This document shows, piece after piece, positions 44,601 through 53,447 of a DNA stretch of 64,000 nucleotides. Within the stretch, counting starts at the first letter, position 1. Each line of letters opens with the position of its first letter. Source of the stretch: Bacteroidales bacterium (GTDB taxonomy: Bacteria > Bacteroidota > Bacteroidia > Bacteroidales > WCHB1-69); NCBI GenBank assembly GCA_017394765.1, contig JAFPXF010000041.1:1-64000 (forward strand), given 5' to 3'. Both the position numbers and the translations under genes were made by a program. Under the pieces are notes generated by a model, which did no database searches, was not told the DNA's origin, and was given only the letters and a program-made list of their open reading frames with translations.

Positions 44601-47600
44601 CACATAATCGCCGGTTGCCGTATAGACGCTGTCGTTCCAGGTGTAGATGTCGCAAACGGTGGTGTCGAATTCTGTGGAATCGGAGTAGTGGACAATAAGG
44701 TGCAGCGTTACGGTGCTGTCGCAGTCATGAATGGTTCTGAAGCGTTGTACATAGTCGCCGGAGATGGTATATACGCTGTCGTTCCAAGTGTAACTGTCGC
44801 ACTCCGTTATGCTGAACTCGGTGGAGTCGGAGTAATGGACGGTGAGGTGCAAGACCACGGTGCTGTCGCAGCTGTTCGAGGTCTGGAAATATTGCGTGTG
44901 ATCGCCGGAAACCGTGTAGGTAATGTCATTCCAAGTGAAACGGTCACAGACGGTGGTGTCAAATTCGGTGGAGTCGGAATAGTTGACGGTGAGGTGCAGC
45001 GTCACCATGCTGTCGCAGCCGTGGATGGTGTGGAAATGCTGCACATAGTCGTCGGTTGTCGTATAGACGCTGTCGTTCCAGATGTAACGGTCACAAGCTG
45101 TTGCGGGAAATTCGGTGGAGTCGGAATAGTGGATGGAGAGATGCAACGTGACGGTGCTGTCGCAGTTGTGGATGGTGTGGAAATGCTGCACATAGTCACC
45201 GGTCGTCGTGTAGATGCTATCATTCCAAGTGTAACTGTCGCACTCCGTTATGCTGAACTCTGTTGAATCTGAGTAATTGACGGTGAGGTGCAAGACCACA
45301 GTGCTGTCACATCCGTGGATGGTGTGGAAATATTGCACCTTGTCACCAGAGGTGGTATAGACGCTGTCGTTCCAAGTGTAGCTGTCGCAGACGGTGGTGT
45401 CAAGTTCGGTGGAGTCGGAATAGTGGACGATGAGGTGCAAGGTCACGGTGCTGTCGCAGTCGTGGACGGTTCTGAAATGTTGCACATAATCCCCCGTGAC
45501 GGTGTAGGTCTGCTCGTTCCAGGTGTAGCGGTCGCAGACGGTGGTGTCAACTTCAGTGGAGTCTGAGTAATGGACAATAAGGTGCAGCGTAACTGTGCTG
45601 TCGCAGCCGTGGATGGTCTGGAAATATTGCGAGTAGTCTCCGGAAACCGTGTAGGTGATGTCGTTCCAAGTGAAGCTGTCGCAGACGGTGGTGTCAAAAT
45701 GGGTGGAGTCGGAGTAGTTGACGATGAGGCGGACGACGACCATGCTGTCGCATTGGTTGGAGGTCTGGAAAAATTGCGTGTAGTTTCCTGTGGTGTCATA
45801 GATTTGCCCGTTCCAAGAGAAGCTGTCGCAGACAGTGGTGTCGAAAGAGGTGTATTCGGAGTAGTTGACAACGAGATGTGCCGTCACCATGCTGTCGCAG
45901 CCGTGTACGGTCTGGAAATGCTGGATATAGTCCCCGGTTGTGTCATAAATCTGGCTGTTCCAAGTGAAGCTGTTGCAGACGGTGGTGTCAAATTCTGTGG
46001 AGTCGGAATAATGCACGGTGAGGTGTAAGGTTACCGTGCTGTCGCATCCGTGGATGGTCTGGAAATGCTGCACATAATCCCCCGAGGTGGTGTAGGTCTG
46101 GTCGTTCCAGATGAAACTGTCGCACTCCGTTATGCTGAACTCGGTGGAGTCGGAATAGTGAATGGTGAGGTGCAGGGTTACGGTGCTGTCGCAGTCATGG
46201 ATCGTTCTGAAATGCTGTGTGTAATTACCCGATGTGGTGTAGATTTGCCCGTTCCATGTGTAACTGTCGCATTCCGTCATGCTGAATTCTGTGGAATCAG
46301 AGTAATGCACGGTGAGGTGCAGGGTCACGGTGCTGTCGCAGCCGTGTACGGTCTGGAAATGCTGCACATAGTCGCCGGAAGCGGTATAGACGCTGTCGTT
46401 CCAAATGATGTTGTCGCAGACGGTTTGTGACCAGGTGGTGTCTTTGGAGTCGTTGACGGTGAGGTGCAGGGTCACGGTGCTGTCGCAGCCGTGTACGGTT
46501 TGGAAGTGCTGCACGTAATCCCCTGAAGTGGTGTAGTTTTGTCCGTTCCAAGTATAGTTGTCGCATGCGGTAGCGTCGAACTCGGTGGCGGTGGAGTGGT
46601 TTACGGTGAGATGCAGGGTGACGGTGCTGTCGCAACCATTGACGGTCTGGAAGTGCTGCTCATAGTCGCCGGTTGTCGTATAGGTGCTGCCATTCCAGGT
46701 GTAGCTGTCACATTCCGTCACAGAAAACGCCGTGGTGAGGGATGGGTTTATTGTCAGGCGCAGGGTGACGGTGCTGTCGCAGCCGTGTGTGGTGTGGAAA
46801 TGCTGCACATAGACGCCCGTGGCGGTGTAAGTGGAGTCGTTCCAAGTGTAGCTGTCACATTCCGTCCGGCGAAGGGTCTTGGTTTTGGATTTGAAGACAG
46901 TGAGATGCAAGGTGACGGCGCTGTCGCAGCCGTGGACGGTCTGGAAATGCTGCACGTAATCACCGGAGTTGTTGTATGTCTGGCCATTCCAACTATAGCT
47001 GTCGCAAATCGAATCACTGAATTCAGATGTGGTCGGATAATAGATCTGGAGGTGCATGGTGACAATGCTGTCGCAGCCGTGGACGCTTCTGTAGGGATAC
47101 AAGTAGTCGCCGGACTGGGAACAATAAAGGCCGTTCCAGATGATGTATTCGCATGCCGTGGTGTCGAAGCCGGTTTCCACCCTTTTGTGGATGGTCAGAT
47201 GCAAGGTCACGGCACTGTCGCATCCGTGGATGGTCTGCAAATGCTGGACGTAGTCGCCGCTTTCCGTGTAGGGTTGTCCGTTCCAATAATATATATAGCA
47301 GTTCTCCGCTGTGAATTCGGTGGACGAATCGGAATAATTCACCGTGAGGTGCAAGGTCACGATGCTGTCACAGCCGTGGATGGTCTGGAACTGTTGCACA
47401 TAGTCGCCGGAAGTGGTGAGGATGGTCCCGTTCCAGTTGTATTCGTCGCAGACCTCTTTCGTGTCTTCGGTTTCGATGGAATGATGGACGGTGAGGTGCA
47501 GCACCACGGTGCTGTCGCAACCGAGGGTCGTTTGGAAGCTTTGGGTGTAGTTGCCGGAGGTGGTGTAGGTCTGGTCGTTCCAAGTGAAGCTGTCGCAAAC

Positions 47601-50600
47601 CGTTTCCGTCAGGATGACATCTGCGGAGTTGAGAATGGCCAGATGCAGTGTCACCGTGCTGTCGCAACCGTCGCTGGTTTGGAAATGCTGGACCTTGTCG
47701 CCGGACGAGGTGTAGGTGCGCCCGTTCCAAGTGTAGCTGTCGCAGGCTGAGGCCGAGAATTCCGTCTCTGCGGAATAATGGATGGTCAGGTGGAGCGTGA
47801 CGGTGCTGTCGCAGCCGTGGATGGTTTGGAATTGTTGGGTGTAGTCACCGGAAGTGGTGTAGGTTTGATCGTTCCAAGTGTAACTGTCGCAGGCCGTTGC
47901 CGGAAACTCCGTGGGATCGGAATAATGGATGGTGAGGTGCATCGTGACGGTGCTGTCGCAGCCGTGGATGGTCTGGAATTGCTGTGTGTAGTCACCGGAG
48001 GTGGTGTAGGTTTGATCGTTCCAAGTATAACTGTCGCAGGCCGTTGCCGGAAACTCCGTGGGGTCGGAATAGTGAATGGTGAGGTGGAGCGTGACGGTGC
48101 TGTCACAGCCGTGTGCCGTCTCAAAATGCTGCACATAATCACCTGTTGTGGTGTAGGATTCCCCGTTCCATGTGTAAGAGTCGCAAGCCGTCTCCTCAAC
48201 CTCCGTGGAGTCGGAGTGGTTTATGGTGAGATTCAGGGTCACGATACTGTCGCAGCCATGGATGGTCTGGAACGCCTGCACATAGCTGCCCGACTCGGTG
48301 TAGGTGGAGTCGTTCCAAGTGTAGCTGTCGCAGCTTGTCTCGGTTATCGTCTTGTTGACGGACTTGTATATGGTCAAATGCAGGGTCACGGTGCTGTCGC
48401 AACCATGTACGGTCTGTAAGTGCTGCACGTAATTGCCTGAGTTGGAGTAGGTCTGCCCGTTCCAGGTATAGCTGTCGCACGCACTGTCGGTGAACTGGTT
48501 GGTGACGGATCGGTGGATGGTCAAGTGCATGGTCACGGCACTGTCGCACCCTTCAGAGGTCATAAGGTGCCGAAGGTGGTCGCCGGAGGTGGTGTAAAGG
48601 GATCCCTGCCAAATGAATTGGTCGCATGCATCCTGCGTGAATTCGGTGGTGGTGGAGCGGTTGATGGTGAGGTGCAGGGTCACGGTGCTGTCGCATCCGA
48701 GCGTGGTTTGGAAGGTCTTGTCATAGTCGCCCGATTCGGTGTATGTTGTGCCGCTCCAATAGTAACTGTTGCAGGCCGTGGCTGTGAATTCACTTCTTTT
48801 TGTCGGATTGACGGTAAGGTGCAAGGTTACGGTGCTGTCGCAACCGTGGATGGTCTGCAACACCTGCACGTATGTGCCCGAGGTGGTGTAGGTTTGTCCG
48901 TTCCAAACATGTTCGTCGCAGGCCGTTTCGGAAATCTCTGTTGTCTTGCTTTGATTGACAGTGAGATGCAGGGTCACCGTGCTGTCGCAGCCGTTCACGG
49001 TTTGGAACTGCTGCACGTAATCGTCGCTCTGGGTGTAGCTCTGCCCGTTCCAAGTGTAGCTGTCACAGGCGGTTTCTGTAAATTCTGTGGCGGAGAAATC
49101 ACTGATGATAAGGTGCATGATGACCACGCTGTCGCAGTTGTCCACATTCTGGAATGTTTGGGTGTAATCGCCCGACACGGTATAGGTATGCCCGTTCCAA
49201 GTATAGGTTTCACATGCTGTCATGCTGAATTCAACATGGGAACTCTGGTTGACGGTCAGATGCAGTGTGACGGTGCTGTCGCAGCCGTGAATGGTTTGGA
49301 ACTGCTGAATGTAATCGCCCGATTCGTTGTAGGTGATGTTATTCCAAGTGTAGCTGTCACAAGCGGTCGTGGACCATTCGGTCTCCTTGCTGTGGTAGAT
49401 GGTGAGGTGTAGGATGACAGAGCTGTCGCATCCATGGACGGTCTGGAAGAGTTGCTCGTAGTCGCCGGATTCGGTGTAGGTGGAATCGTTCCAAGTGTAG
49501 CTGTCACAAGCAGTTGTTGACCATGCGGTGTCCTTGATGGGGTAGATGGTGAGATGCAGCGTGACGGTGCTGTCGCAGCCATGAATCGTCCAGAACTGCT
49601 GTGTGTAGTCGCCGGAACTGTCGTATGTATGCCCGTTCCAGGTGAAATTCCCGCACATCCTTTTGGCAAATTCCGTGGTCTTGGATCTGTGGATGGTGAG
49701 GTGCAGGGTCACGGTGCTGTCGCAACCATGTATGGTCTGGAAATGCTGCACATAGTCGCCGGATTCGGTGTAGGTGGAGTCGTTCCAAGTGTAGCTGTCG
49801 CAATCCGTCGCTGTGAATTCTGTGGTGAGGGAGGGGTGGATGGTGAGGTGGAGCGTGACGGTGCTGTCGCAACCATTGGCGGCGGTGAAGTGCTGCACCT
49901 TGTCGCCGGATTCGGTGTAGGTGACATCGTTCCAAGTGTAATGGTCGCATGAGTCATCGGAAAACTCGTGGAATTTTAGCTCCTTCACATGCAGGGCCAA
50001 TGTGACAAGACTGTCGCAGCCGTGGGATGATTGTGTGCTCAATGTCTCTGTGAAGTCCCCGCTGTCGCCACAGTTGCGGTTCAGCCCGAAACCGGTGTAG
50101 GTGTCGCCTTGGCAGATAGTGTCATGGAAAATCTGCGGTTCATAGACGGGGAATATGGTCAGTGCAAGAGGGACGCGGTTGTCGCTTTCGCAGGCGGTGT
50201 CCTCATATTGGACGATGAGCGAGATGTAGTAGGTGGTGGTGGAGTCGAGCAGGGGTGTGGTGTTGTTGACGATGTCGCCCACAGGAGTGCCGCCCTCGGA
50301 GGAGGCATACCAGATGTAGGATCCTGTCGTGGGGTCAGGGATGGAGAAGCTGCCGGGACCGCAGTTGTCTTGCGGGGCCAAAGGCGGCATGACGGGAATC
50401 TCTCTCGCCGTGGCGGTTGCCGGAGTCCGTTCGCTGCGGCATCCCGTGGTCTCGTTGTAAGTTTCCGCATAGATGGTGCCGCCCGGCACGTTGACGTTCA
50501 TCGTGTAACTGCTGCCGGATTGCACAGGACTGCCGCCTGCGGCAGAGGGAAACCATTGTACGACGGTGCCGTTTGCTCCCATCGTTGCTTCAAAAGTCAC

Positions 50601-52502
50601 CTCGCCGGGACCGCATCGGACAGGGCTCGATACGGTGGGCGGGTCGGGCTTTGGATGCACGGTTATATAAATGGTGAAAACACTGTCACACCCATTTTGC
50701 GTGGACAAATTGGCGGTCAAAATGGTGTCGCCCGCCTGCGCGAATACAGTGTTGATGCCGTGCATGGAGAAGGGCTCTCCTTGGCACACCTCAGCCGTGT
50801 CATTGAAATGATAAACTGGATTGACGGTCAGATTGAGGGTGACCACGGAGTCGCAGATCTCCCCATTGTCCAAGTAAACGGTATATGAACCGGTGGTGTC
50901 ATGGCTCTCCCCGTGAAAATCAACATGCTCGCCCTGGCAGATGCTGGTGTCGATGACAGTTTGCTTCACAGCATGGTAATGGACCGTGAAGGTGGTGTCA
51001 TATTGACAGTCATATATGTCGAACAGCGTGACGGGATAGGTGATGGTGGTGTCTGCGACCAGCGTGATGGGCGGGTTGAACATGAACGTGGTGTCGCCCG
51101 TCTGCTGCACCCACGAATCCGTGAAGGAGGCGGAATCCACCACACCGTCATAGAGCAGGTCGCGGTTCATGGCCAGCTCCCAACCGCAGATGTAACCGTT
51201 GTTTAAACTCCAACCGTCCATCACCTCGATTTCCCAGTCGCCGTTCACAGGACAGCCAATCAGGTCACTGAACGATCCGTCCGGATGGAACACGTTGCTC
51301 ATGTTGGCAGTGTTGGTGGGCTTGCAAAAACGTTGTTGCATGGAATGTTGCGGATCGTTCGGGACAGTGGTGGTTGTGGTGTTGGAAGTGGAGTACACAT
51401 GGCCCGTGCTGCTGTAGGTGTACCCTTGGTTGACGGTCTCCGACCAGCAATAGTCCCAACATTGACCCATGGGGTTGCTCTCGGGGTCGCAAAGCAGTGA
51501 ACTGGTTTGCTGGTTGCCGTCAAAGTAGGGGACACCGAAGCGATATCCGGGTTGATGGCTGTCGTTGCTGCTCCATCCCCATTCGGATGGGGGTATGCTT
51601 CCTGAACACGGACTGTTGTTTCCGGAAGAATATTTTTTCAAGATGGAAGTGCTTTGTCCGTTGGGACAGGTGAGTTTGATCCAAAGGTCACCAATCCACT
51701 CGTGTTCGATGGAGAGTTTGAGGTAGAGGATGTCTTCGGTGGAGATGATGCTGGTGTAGCTGGGAAATCCGGAGAAGTGGAGGGTGGAGACGTAGGAGCA
51801 GCCGTTGCCGCAGTCGATGCCGTCCGGCATGAAGGTGGTGTCGGTCACACCCAGGATGCTGGGAATGGAGCCGAGCCAGATGCTGCTTTCGGGGGAGTAG
51901 CCCACGGTAACGGGATAGTTCAGGCCGGCGCACATGATGGGCGTGTCCACGGACAGGATGGGGTTGTAGGGCACCTTGATCAGATGCAGCGCCGACGAGG
52001 AGCAGCCGTTCTCGTCCACGATGGTCACCCGATAGACACCTGCGGAGTCCACCTTGATTTGGGGTGTGGTGTCGCCGGTGTTCCAAAGATAATGCGCTGC
52101 GGCAGGGAAGGCGTGAAGGGTGTCTTCCGCGCCCACGCAGATGGCCGATGCGCCGATAATCTTCACTTTTCTCACTGTGATGGCCACAAATACGCTGTCA
52201 TGCCCGGTTGCGTCTCTGATGGTGTCCAAGAAGACTCCGGGTTGTGTATAGTATTTGCCGTTGAATACAAAGGCAGTGTCGCCGCAGACGAAAGTGGTGA
52301 TGTTGAGCGTGGTGGGTGGGGGTGGAAGCGGAACCGGAACCGCGGCGGAACCGGAGTCTATGGTGTGGGAGTGCATGGCAACCGCTTGCCCGAGGAGGAC
52401 AAAAAGCAGGAGGACCGTCAGCAAAAACGGTCTGCACTTCTTTCCGCCCCCGGCGCGAATTTTTCGCATCATCTCGCGGTATGTAGAACTCAGTTGTCGC
52501 AT
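41670..52502 (-). CDS. Giant T9SS type B surface protein with 52 tandem 49-residue repeats
   Basis: 3610 residues from the ATG at 52502; an ATG pair 11-12 codons in is an alternative. Hydrophobic signal segment at about 26-43. Then a repeat-like unit, a PKD-like unit (HYLWNTGDTTPQIKV), a P-domain-like region (about 175-460) shared with the protein at 32990, and two Ig-like domains (about 640-800). Residues 848-3396 are 52 repeats of 49 residues. One degenerate unit, a PKD-like domain and a type B sorting domain (INLPNAITPSNADGLND, VNRWGEIVFMSKDK) close the protein. Each repeat holds two invariant Cys. It would be exported by T9SS and displayed on the surface, likely as an adhesin or stalk. 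Function is inferred only from architecture. Confidence 0.9.
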   Translation of the reverse strand: MRQLSSTYREMMRKIRAGGGKKCRPFLLTVLLLFVLLGQAVAMHSHTIDSGSAAVPVPLPPPPTTLNITTFVCGDTAFVFNGKYYTQPGVFLDTIRDATGHDSVFVAITVRKVKIIGASAICVGAEDTLHAFPAAAHYLWNTGDTTPQIKVDSAGVYRVTIVDENGCSSSALHLIKVPYNPILSVDTPIMCAGLNYPVTVGYSPESSIWLGSIPSILGVTDTTFMPDGIDCGNGCSYVSTLHFSGFPSYTSIISTEDILYLKLSIEHEWIGDLWIKLTCPNGQSTSILKKYSSGNNSPCSGSIPPSEWGWSSNDSHQPGYRFGVPYFDGNQQTSSLLCDPESNPMGQCWDYCWSETVNQGYTYSSTGHVYSTSNTTTTTVPNDPQHSMQQRFCKPTNTANMSNVFHPDGSFSDLIGCPVNGDWEIEVMDGWSLNNGYICGWELAMNRDLLYDGVVDSASFTDSWVQQTGDTTFMFNPPITLVADTTITYPVTLFDIYDCQYDTTFTVHYHAVKQTVIDTSICQGEHVDFHGESHDTTGSYTVYLDNGEICDSVVTLNLTVNPVYHFNDTAEVCQGEPFSMHGINTVFAQAGDTILTANLSTQNGCDSVFTIYITVHPKPDPPTVSSPVRCGPGEVTFEATMGANGTVVQWFPSAAGGSPVQSGSSYTMNVNVPGGTIYAETYNETTGCRSERTPATATAREIPVMPPLAPQDNCGPGSFSIPDPTTGSYIWYASSEGGTPVGDIVNNTTPLLDSTTTYYISLIVQYEDTACESDNRVPLALTIFPVYEPQIFHDTICQGDTYTGFGLNRNCGDSGDFTETLSTQSSHGCDSLVTLALHVKELKFHEFSDDSCDHYTWNDVTYTESGDKVQHFTAANGCDSTVTLHLTIHPSLTTEFTATDCDSYTWNDSTYTESGDYVQHFQTIHGCDSTVTLHLTIHRSKTTEFAKRMCGNFTWNGHTYDSSGDYTQQFWTIHGCDSTVTLHLTIYPIKDTAWSTTACDSYTWNDSTYTESGDYEQLFQTVHGCDSSVILHLTIYHSKETEWSTTACDSYTWNNITYNESGDYIQQFQTIHGCDSTVTLHLTVNQSSHVEFSMTACETYTWNGHTYTVSGDYTQTFQNVDNCDSVVIMHLIISDFSATEFTETACDSYTWNGQSYTQSDDYVQQFQTVNGCDSTVTLHLTVNQSKTTEISETACDEHVWNGQTYTTSGTYVQVLQTIHGCDSTVTLHLTVNPTKRSEFTATACNSYYWSGTTYTESGDYDKTFQTTLGCDSTVTLHLTINRSTTTEFTQDACDQFIWQGSLYTTSGDHLRHLMTSEGCDSAVTMHLTIHRSVTNQFTDSACDSYTWNGQTYSNSGNYVQHLQTVHGCDSTVTLHLTIYKSVNKTITETSCDSYTWNDSTYTESGSYVQAFQTIHGCDSIVTLNLTINHSDSTEVEETACDSYTWNGESYTTTGDYVQHFETAHGCDSTVTLHLTIHYSDPTEFPATACDSYTWNDQTYTTSGDYTQQFQTIHGCDSTVTMHLTIHYSDPTEFPATACDSYTWNDQTYTTSGDYTQQFQTIHGCDSTVTLHLTIHYSAETEFSASACDSYTWNGRTYTSSGDKVQHFQTSDGCDSTVTLHLAILNSADVILTETVCDSFTWNDQTYTTSGNYTQSFQTTLGCDSTVVLHLTVHHSIETEDTKEVCDEYNWNGTILTTSGDYVQQFQTIHGCDSIVTLHLTVNYSDSSTEFTAENCYIYYWNGQPYTESGDYVQHLQTIHGCDSAVTLHLTIHKRVETGFDTTACEYIIWNGLYCSQSGDYLYPYRSVHGCDSIVTMHLQIYYPTTSEFSDSICDSYSWNGQTYNNSGDYVQHFQTVHGCDSAVTLHLTVFKSKTKTLRRTECDSYTWNDSTYTATGVYVQHFHTTHGCDSTVTLRLTINPSLTTAFSVTECDSYTWNGSTYTTTGDYEQHFQTVNGCDSTVTLHLTVNHSTATEFDATACDNYTWNGQNYTTSGDYVQHFQTVHGCDSTVTLHLTVNDSKDTTWSQTVCDNIIWNDSVYTASGDYVQHFQTVHGCDSTVTLHLTVHYSDSTEFSMTECDSYTWNGQIYTTSGNYTQHFRTIHDCDSTVTLHLTIHYSDSTEFSITECDSFIWNDQTYTTSGDYVQHFQTIHGCDSTVTLHLTVHYSDSTEFDTTVCNSFTWNSQIYDTTGDYIQHFQTVHGCDSMVTAHLVVNYSEYTSFDTTVCDSFSWNGQIYDTTGNYTQFFQTSNQCDSMVVVRLIVNYSDSTHFDTTVCDSFTWNDITYTVSGDYSQYFQTIHGCDSTVTLHLIVHYSDSTEVDTTVCDRYTWNEQTYTVTGDYVQHFRTVHDCDSTVTLHLIVHYSDSTELDTTVCDSYTWNDSVYTTSGDKVQYFHTIHGCDSTVVLHLTVNYSDSTEFSITECDSYTWNDSIYTTTGDYVQHFHTIHNCDSTVTLHLSIHYSDSTEFPATACDRYIWNDSVYTTTDDYVQHFHTIHGCDSMVTLHLTVNYSDSTEFDTTVCDRFTWNDITYTVSGDHTQYFQTSNSCDSTVVLHLTVHYSDSTEFSITECDSYTWNDSVYTISGDYVQRFRTIHDCDSTVTLHLIVHYSDSTEFDTTVCDIYTWNDSVYTATGDYVQHFHTIHGCDSTVTLHLTVHYSDSTQFDTTVCDRFTWNDITYTVSGDYTQYFQTSNSCDSTVVLHLTVHYSDSTEHSVTVCDTHIWNDSVYTASGDYVQHFHTIHGCDSTVTLHLTVHYLDSTEFSETVCDSYTWNDSVYTTSGDKVQYFHTIHGCDSTVVLHLTVHYLDSTEFSETVCDSYTWNDSVYTTSGDKVQYFHTIHGCDSTVTLHLTVHYSDSTEHSITVCDTHTWNDSIYTTSGDYVQHFQTVHGCDSTVTLHLTVNYMDSTEFSETVCDSYIWNDSVYTTSGDKVQYFHTIHGCDSTVVLHLTVHYLDSTEFSETVCDSYTWNDSVYTTSGDKVQYFQTIHGCDSTVTLHLTVHYSDSTEFSETVCDSYIWNDSIYTVSGDKVQHFQTIHGCDSTVVLHLTVHYLDSTEFSETVCDSYTWNDSVYTTSGDKVQYFQTIHGCDSTVVLHLTVHYLDSTEFSETVCNSYTWNDQTYTTSGDKVQYFQTIHGCDSTVTLHLTVHYSDSTEHSVTVCDSYTWNDQTYTTSGDKVQHFQTIHGCDSTVVLHLTVHYSDSTEFSQTVCDSYTWNSQTYTTSGDKVQHFQTIHGCDSMVTLHLTVHYSDSTEFSQTVCDSYTWNDQTYTTSGDKVQHFQTIHGCDSTVTLHLTVHYSFTTEFSDTICDIYAWNEYKYDVSGDYVQHFQTIHGCDSTVTLHLTVYYSDSTEFSATVCDSINWNGQIYTQSGDYVQVLQTIHGCDSTVVMHLTVHPSYVTRFEDMICEGRGYRLHGFNIHSEETVGRESLTAYQHLESIHGCDSTVILTLTIIDTSLEIIASPPDFCDDLYTELSVESLFPDYIWNTGETTSSITVTMPGTYIVTASYGTCQATVGVTIQPCDLFINLPNAITPSNADGLNDYFYLNDYYQRLITNFSIIIVNRWGEIVFMSKDKNFRWYGEYKGKVYLNVVYNYVITYWDLFGEEFMIKGQIVVL
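42315..49961 (-). repeat. 52 tandem copies of a 147-bp coding repeat
   Basis: The block is exactly 7647 bp, i.e. 51 units of 49 codons and one (unit 18) of 50. Consensus features: Cys at 5, Trp at 10, Gly at 19, Gly-Cys-Asp-Ser at 30-33 and a beta-strand-like TVTLHLTV at 36-43, ending near STEF. Units 1-24, at the N-terminal end, are varied; units 25-52 are much more alike, and 39-50 nearly identical. Units 33-35 and 36-38 form a duplicated triplet. This is a protein repeat, not a CRISPR array. Confidence 0.97.
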
Positions 52503-52530
52503 AGACAATTACAATACACACAGTATATTA

Positions 52531-52592
52531 CGTCAATTTTTTCACGAATTGACGCGGGATGTGCATACACCACCCTTACGGTATGGCATACC
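52531..52592. promoter_or_regulatory. Two inverted repeats in the leader of the giant gene
   Basis: CGTCAATT (52531-52538) pairs with AATTGACG (52547-52554), and GGTATG (52580-52585) with CATACC (52587-52592) around a single base. Both lie between the start codon at 52502 and the -7 box at 52619. The second has the form of an operator palindrome, the first of an RNA hairpin. No regulator is assigned. Confidence 0.4.
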
Positions 52593-52618
52593 ACACCTTA
52601 TACTATATTTTCATATTG

Positions 52619-52626
52619 CAAAAATA
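52619..52626 (-). promoter_or_regulatory. -7 element of the giant protein gene
   Basis: TATTTTTG on the minus strand, about 117 bp before the ATG at 52502. The stretch 52503-52718 otherwise holds only the leader palindromes. Confidence 0.5.
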
Positions 52627-52718
52627 AAAATTATAGAAGCGGTATTTCCCTATCCGAGGAAAAGTATTTAACAGTTCAATGTGAACTAAAATATTGGTTT
52701 ACAATGGGAAAATCAGAG

Positions 52719-53390
52719 TCAGAGTTGCCAGTCGATGGGTGTTCTGCCCATCTGCGCCAAAAGTGCGTTCGTCTGCGAAAAATGGCGGCATCCGAAAAAG
52801 CCCCGGTGGGCTGACAACGGCGACGGGTGCGGGGCCGTGAGCACGTGGTGCTTGCCCATGTCGATGAGGGCGCGCTTCTGGATGGCGTAGTTGCCCCAGA
52901 GCAGGAACACCAAGCCTTCGCGGCGCTCCGACAGCCGTTGGATGGCACAGTCGGTGAAGGTTTCCCACCCATGGCCCTGGTGCGAGCCGGCAGCGTGCTC
53001 GCGTACGGTCAGTGTGGCGTTCAGCAGCAGTACACCCTGCTGCGTCCACTTCTGCAGGTTGCCGCTTGGCGGGGTCCGGAATCCCACATCGTCCGTCAGT
53101 TCCTTGAAGATGTTGATGAGCGACTTGGGGAAGGGCACCCCGTCCTGCACGGAGAAACACAAGCCGTGCGCCTGCCCGTACTCATGGTAGGGGTCCTGCC
53201 CGATGATGACAACCTTGACCTGCTCAAACGGGGTGCTGTTGAAGGCATTGAAGATGCACGGCCCAGGGGGGAAGACGCGATAATGCCGCTTCTCTTCCTG
53301 CAAGAAAGCCTTCAGCTGTGCGAAATAGGGCGCCTGAAACTGGTCCCAAAGGACAGATTTCCAGGATTCTTCGATGGTGGGGTTGATCAT
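52719..53390 (-). CDS. ung: Uracil-DNA glycosylase, family 1
   Basis: 223 residues from the ATG at 53390 (MINPTIEESW); longer frames upstream consist of low-complexity sequence. Motifs: water-activating GQDPYH (64-69, Asp66), FNA (48-50), and HPSPLS (188-193, His188), which contacts the flipped base. It removes uracil from DNA in base excision repair. It lies alone between purH and the giant gene on the same strand. The leader is strongly C/A-rich (see 53391). Confidence 0.96.
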   Translation of the reverse strand: MINPTIEESWKSVLWDQFQAPYFAQLKAFLQEEKRHYRVFPPGPCIFNAFNSTPFEQVKVVIIGQDPYHEYGQAHGLCFSVQDGVPFPKSLINIFKELTDDVGFRTPPSGNLQKWTQQGVLLLNATLTVREHAAGSHQGHGWETFTDCAIQRLSERREGLVFLLWGNYAIQKRALIDMGKHHVLTAPHPSPLSAHRGFFGCRHFSQTNALLAQMGRTPIDWQL

Positions 53391-53438
53391 TGTTGGTGGT
53401 TGGTTTTTGGTGGGTTTTGGGTGGTTGGTGGGGTATTT
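53391..53438. repeat. G/T-rich low-complexity tract in the ung leader
   Basis: On the plus strand, about nine runs of two to four G are separated by T (TTGGTGGTTGGTTTTTGGTG and onward to TGGGG). The ung transcript would be C/A-rich here. The G-rich strand could fold as a G-quadruplex. This may also be a simple-sequence expansion of CCAAC type. Confidence 0.5.
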
Positions 53439-53447
53439 TAAAACGTT

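Noticed and set aside
42315..49961. Regular 147-bp repeats as a CRISPR-like or satellite array
   Set aside because: The units keep one reading frame over 7.6 kb with conserved Cys, Trp and Gly positions, and there are no spacers between identical repeats.
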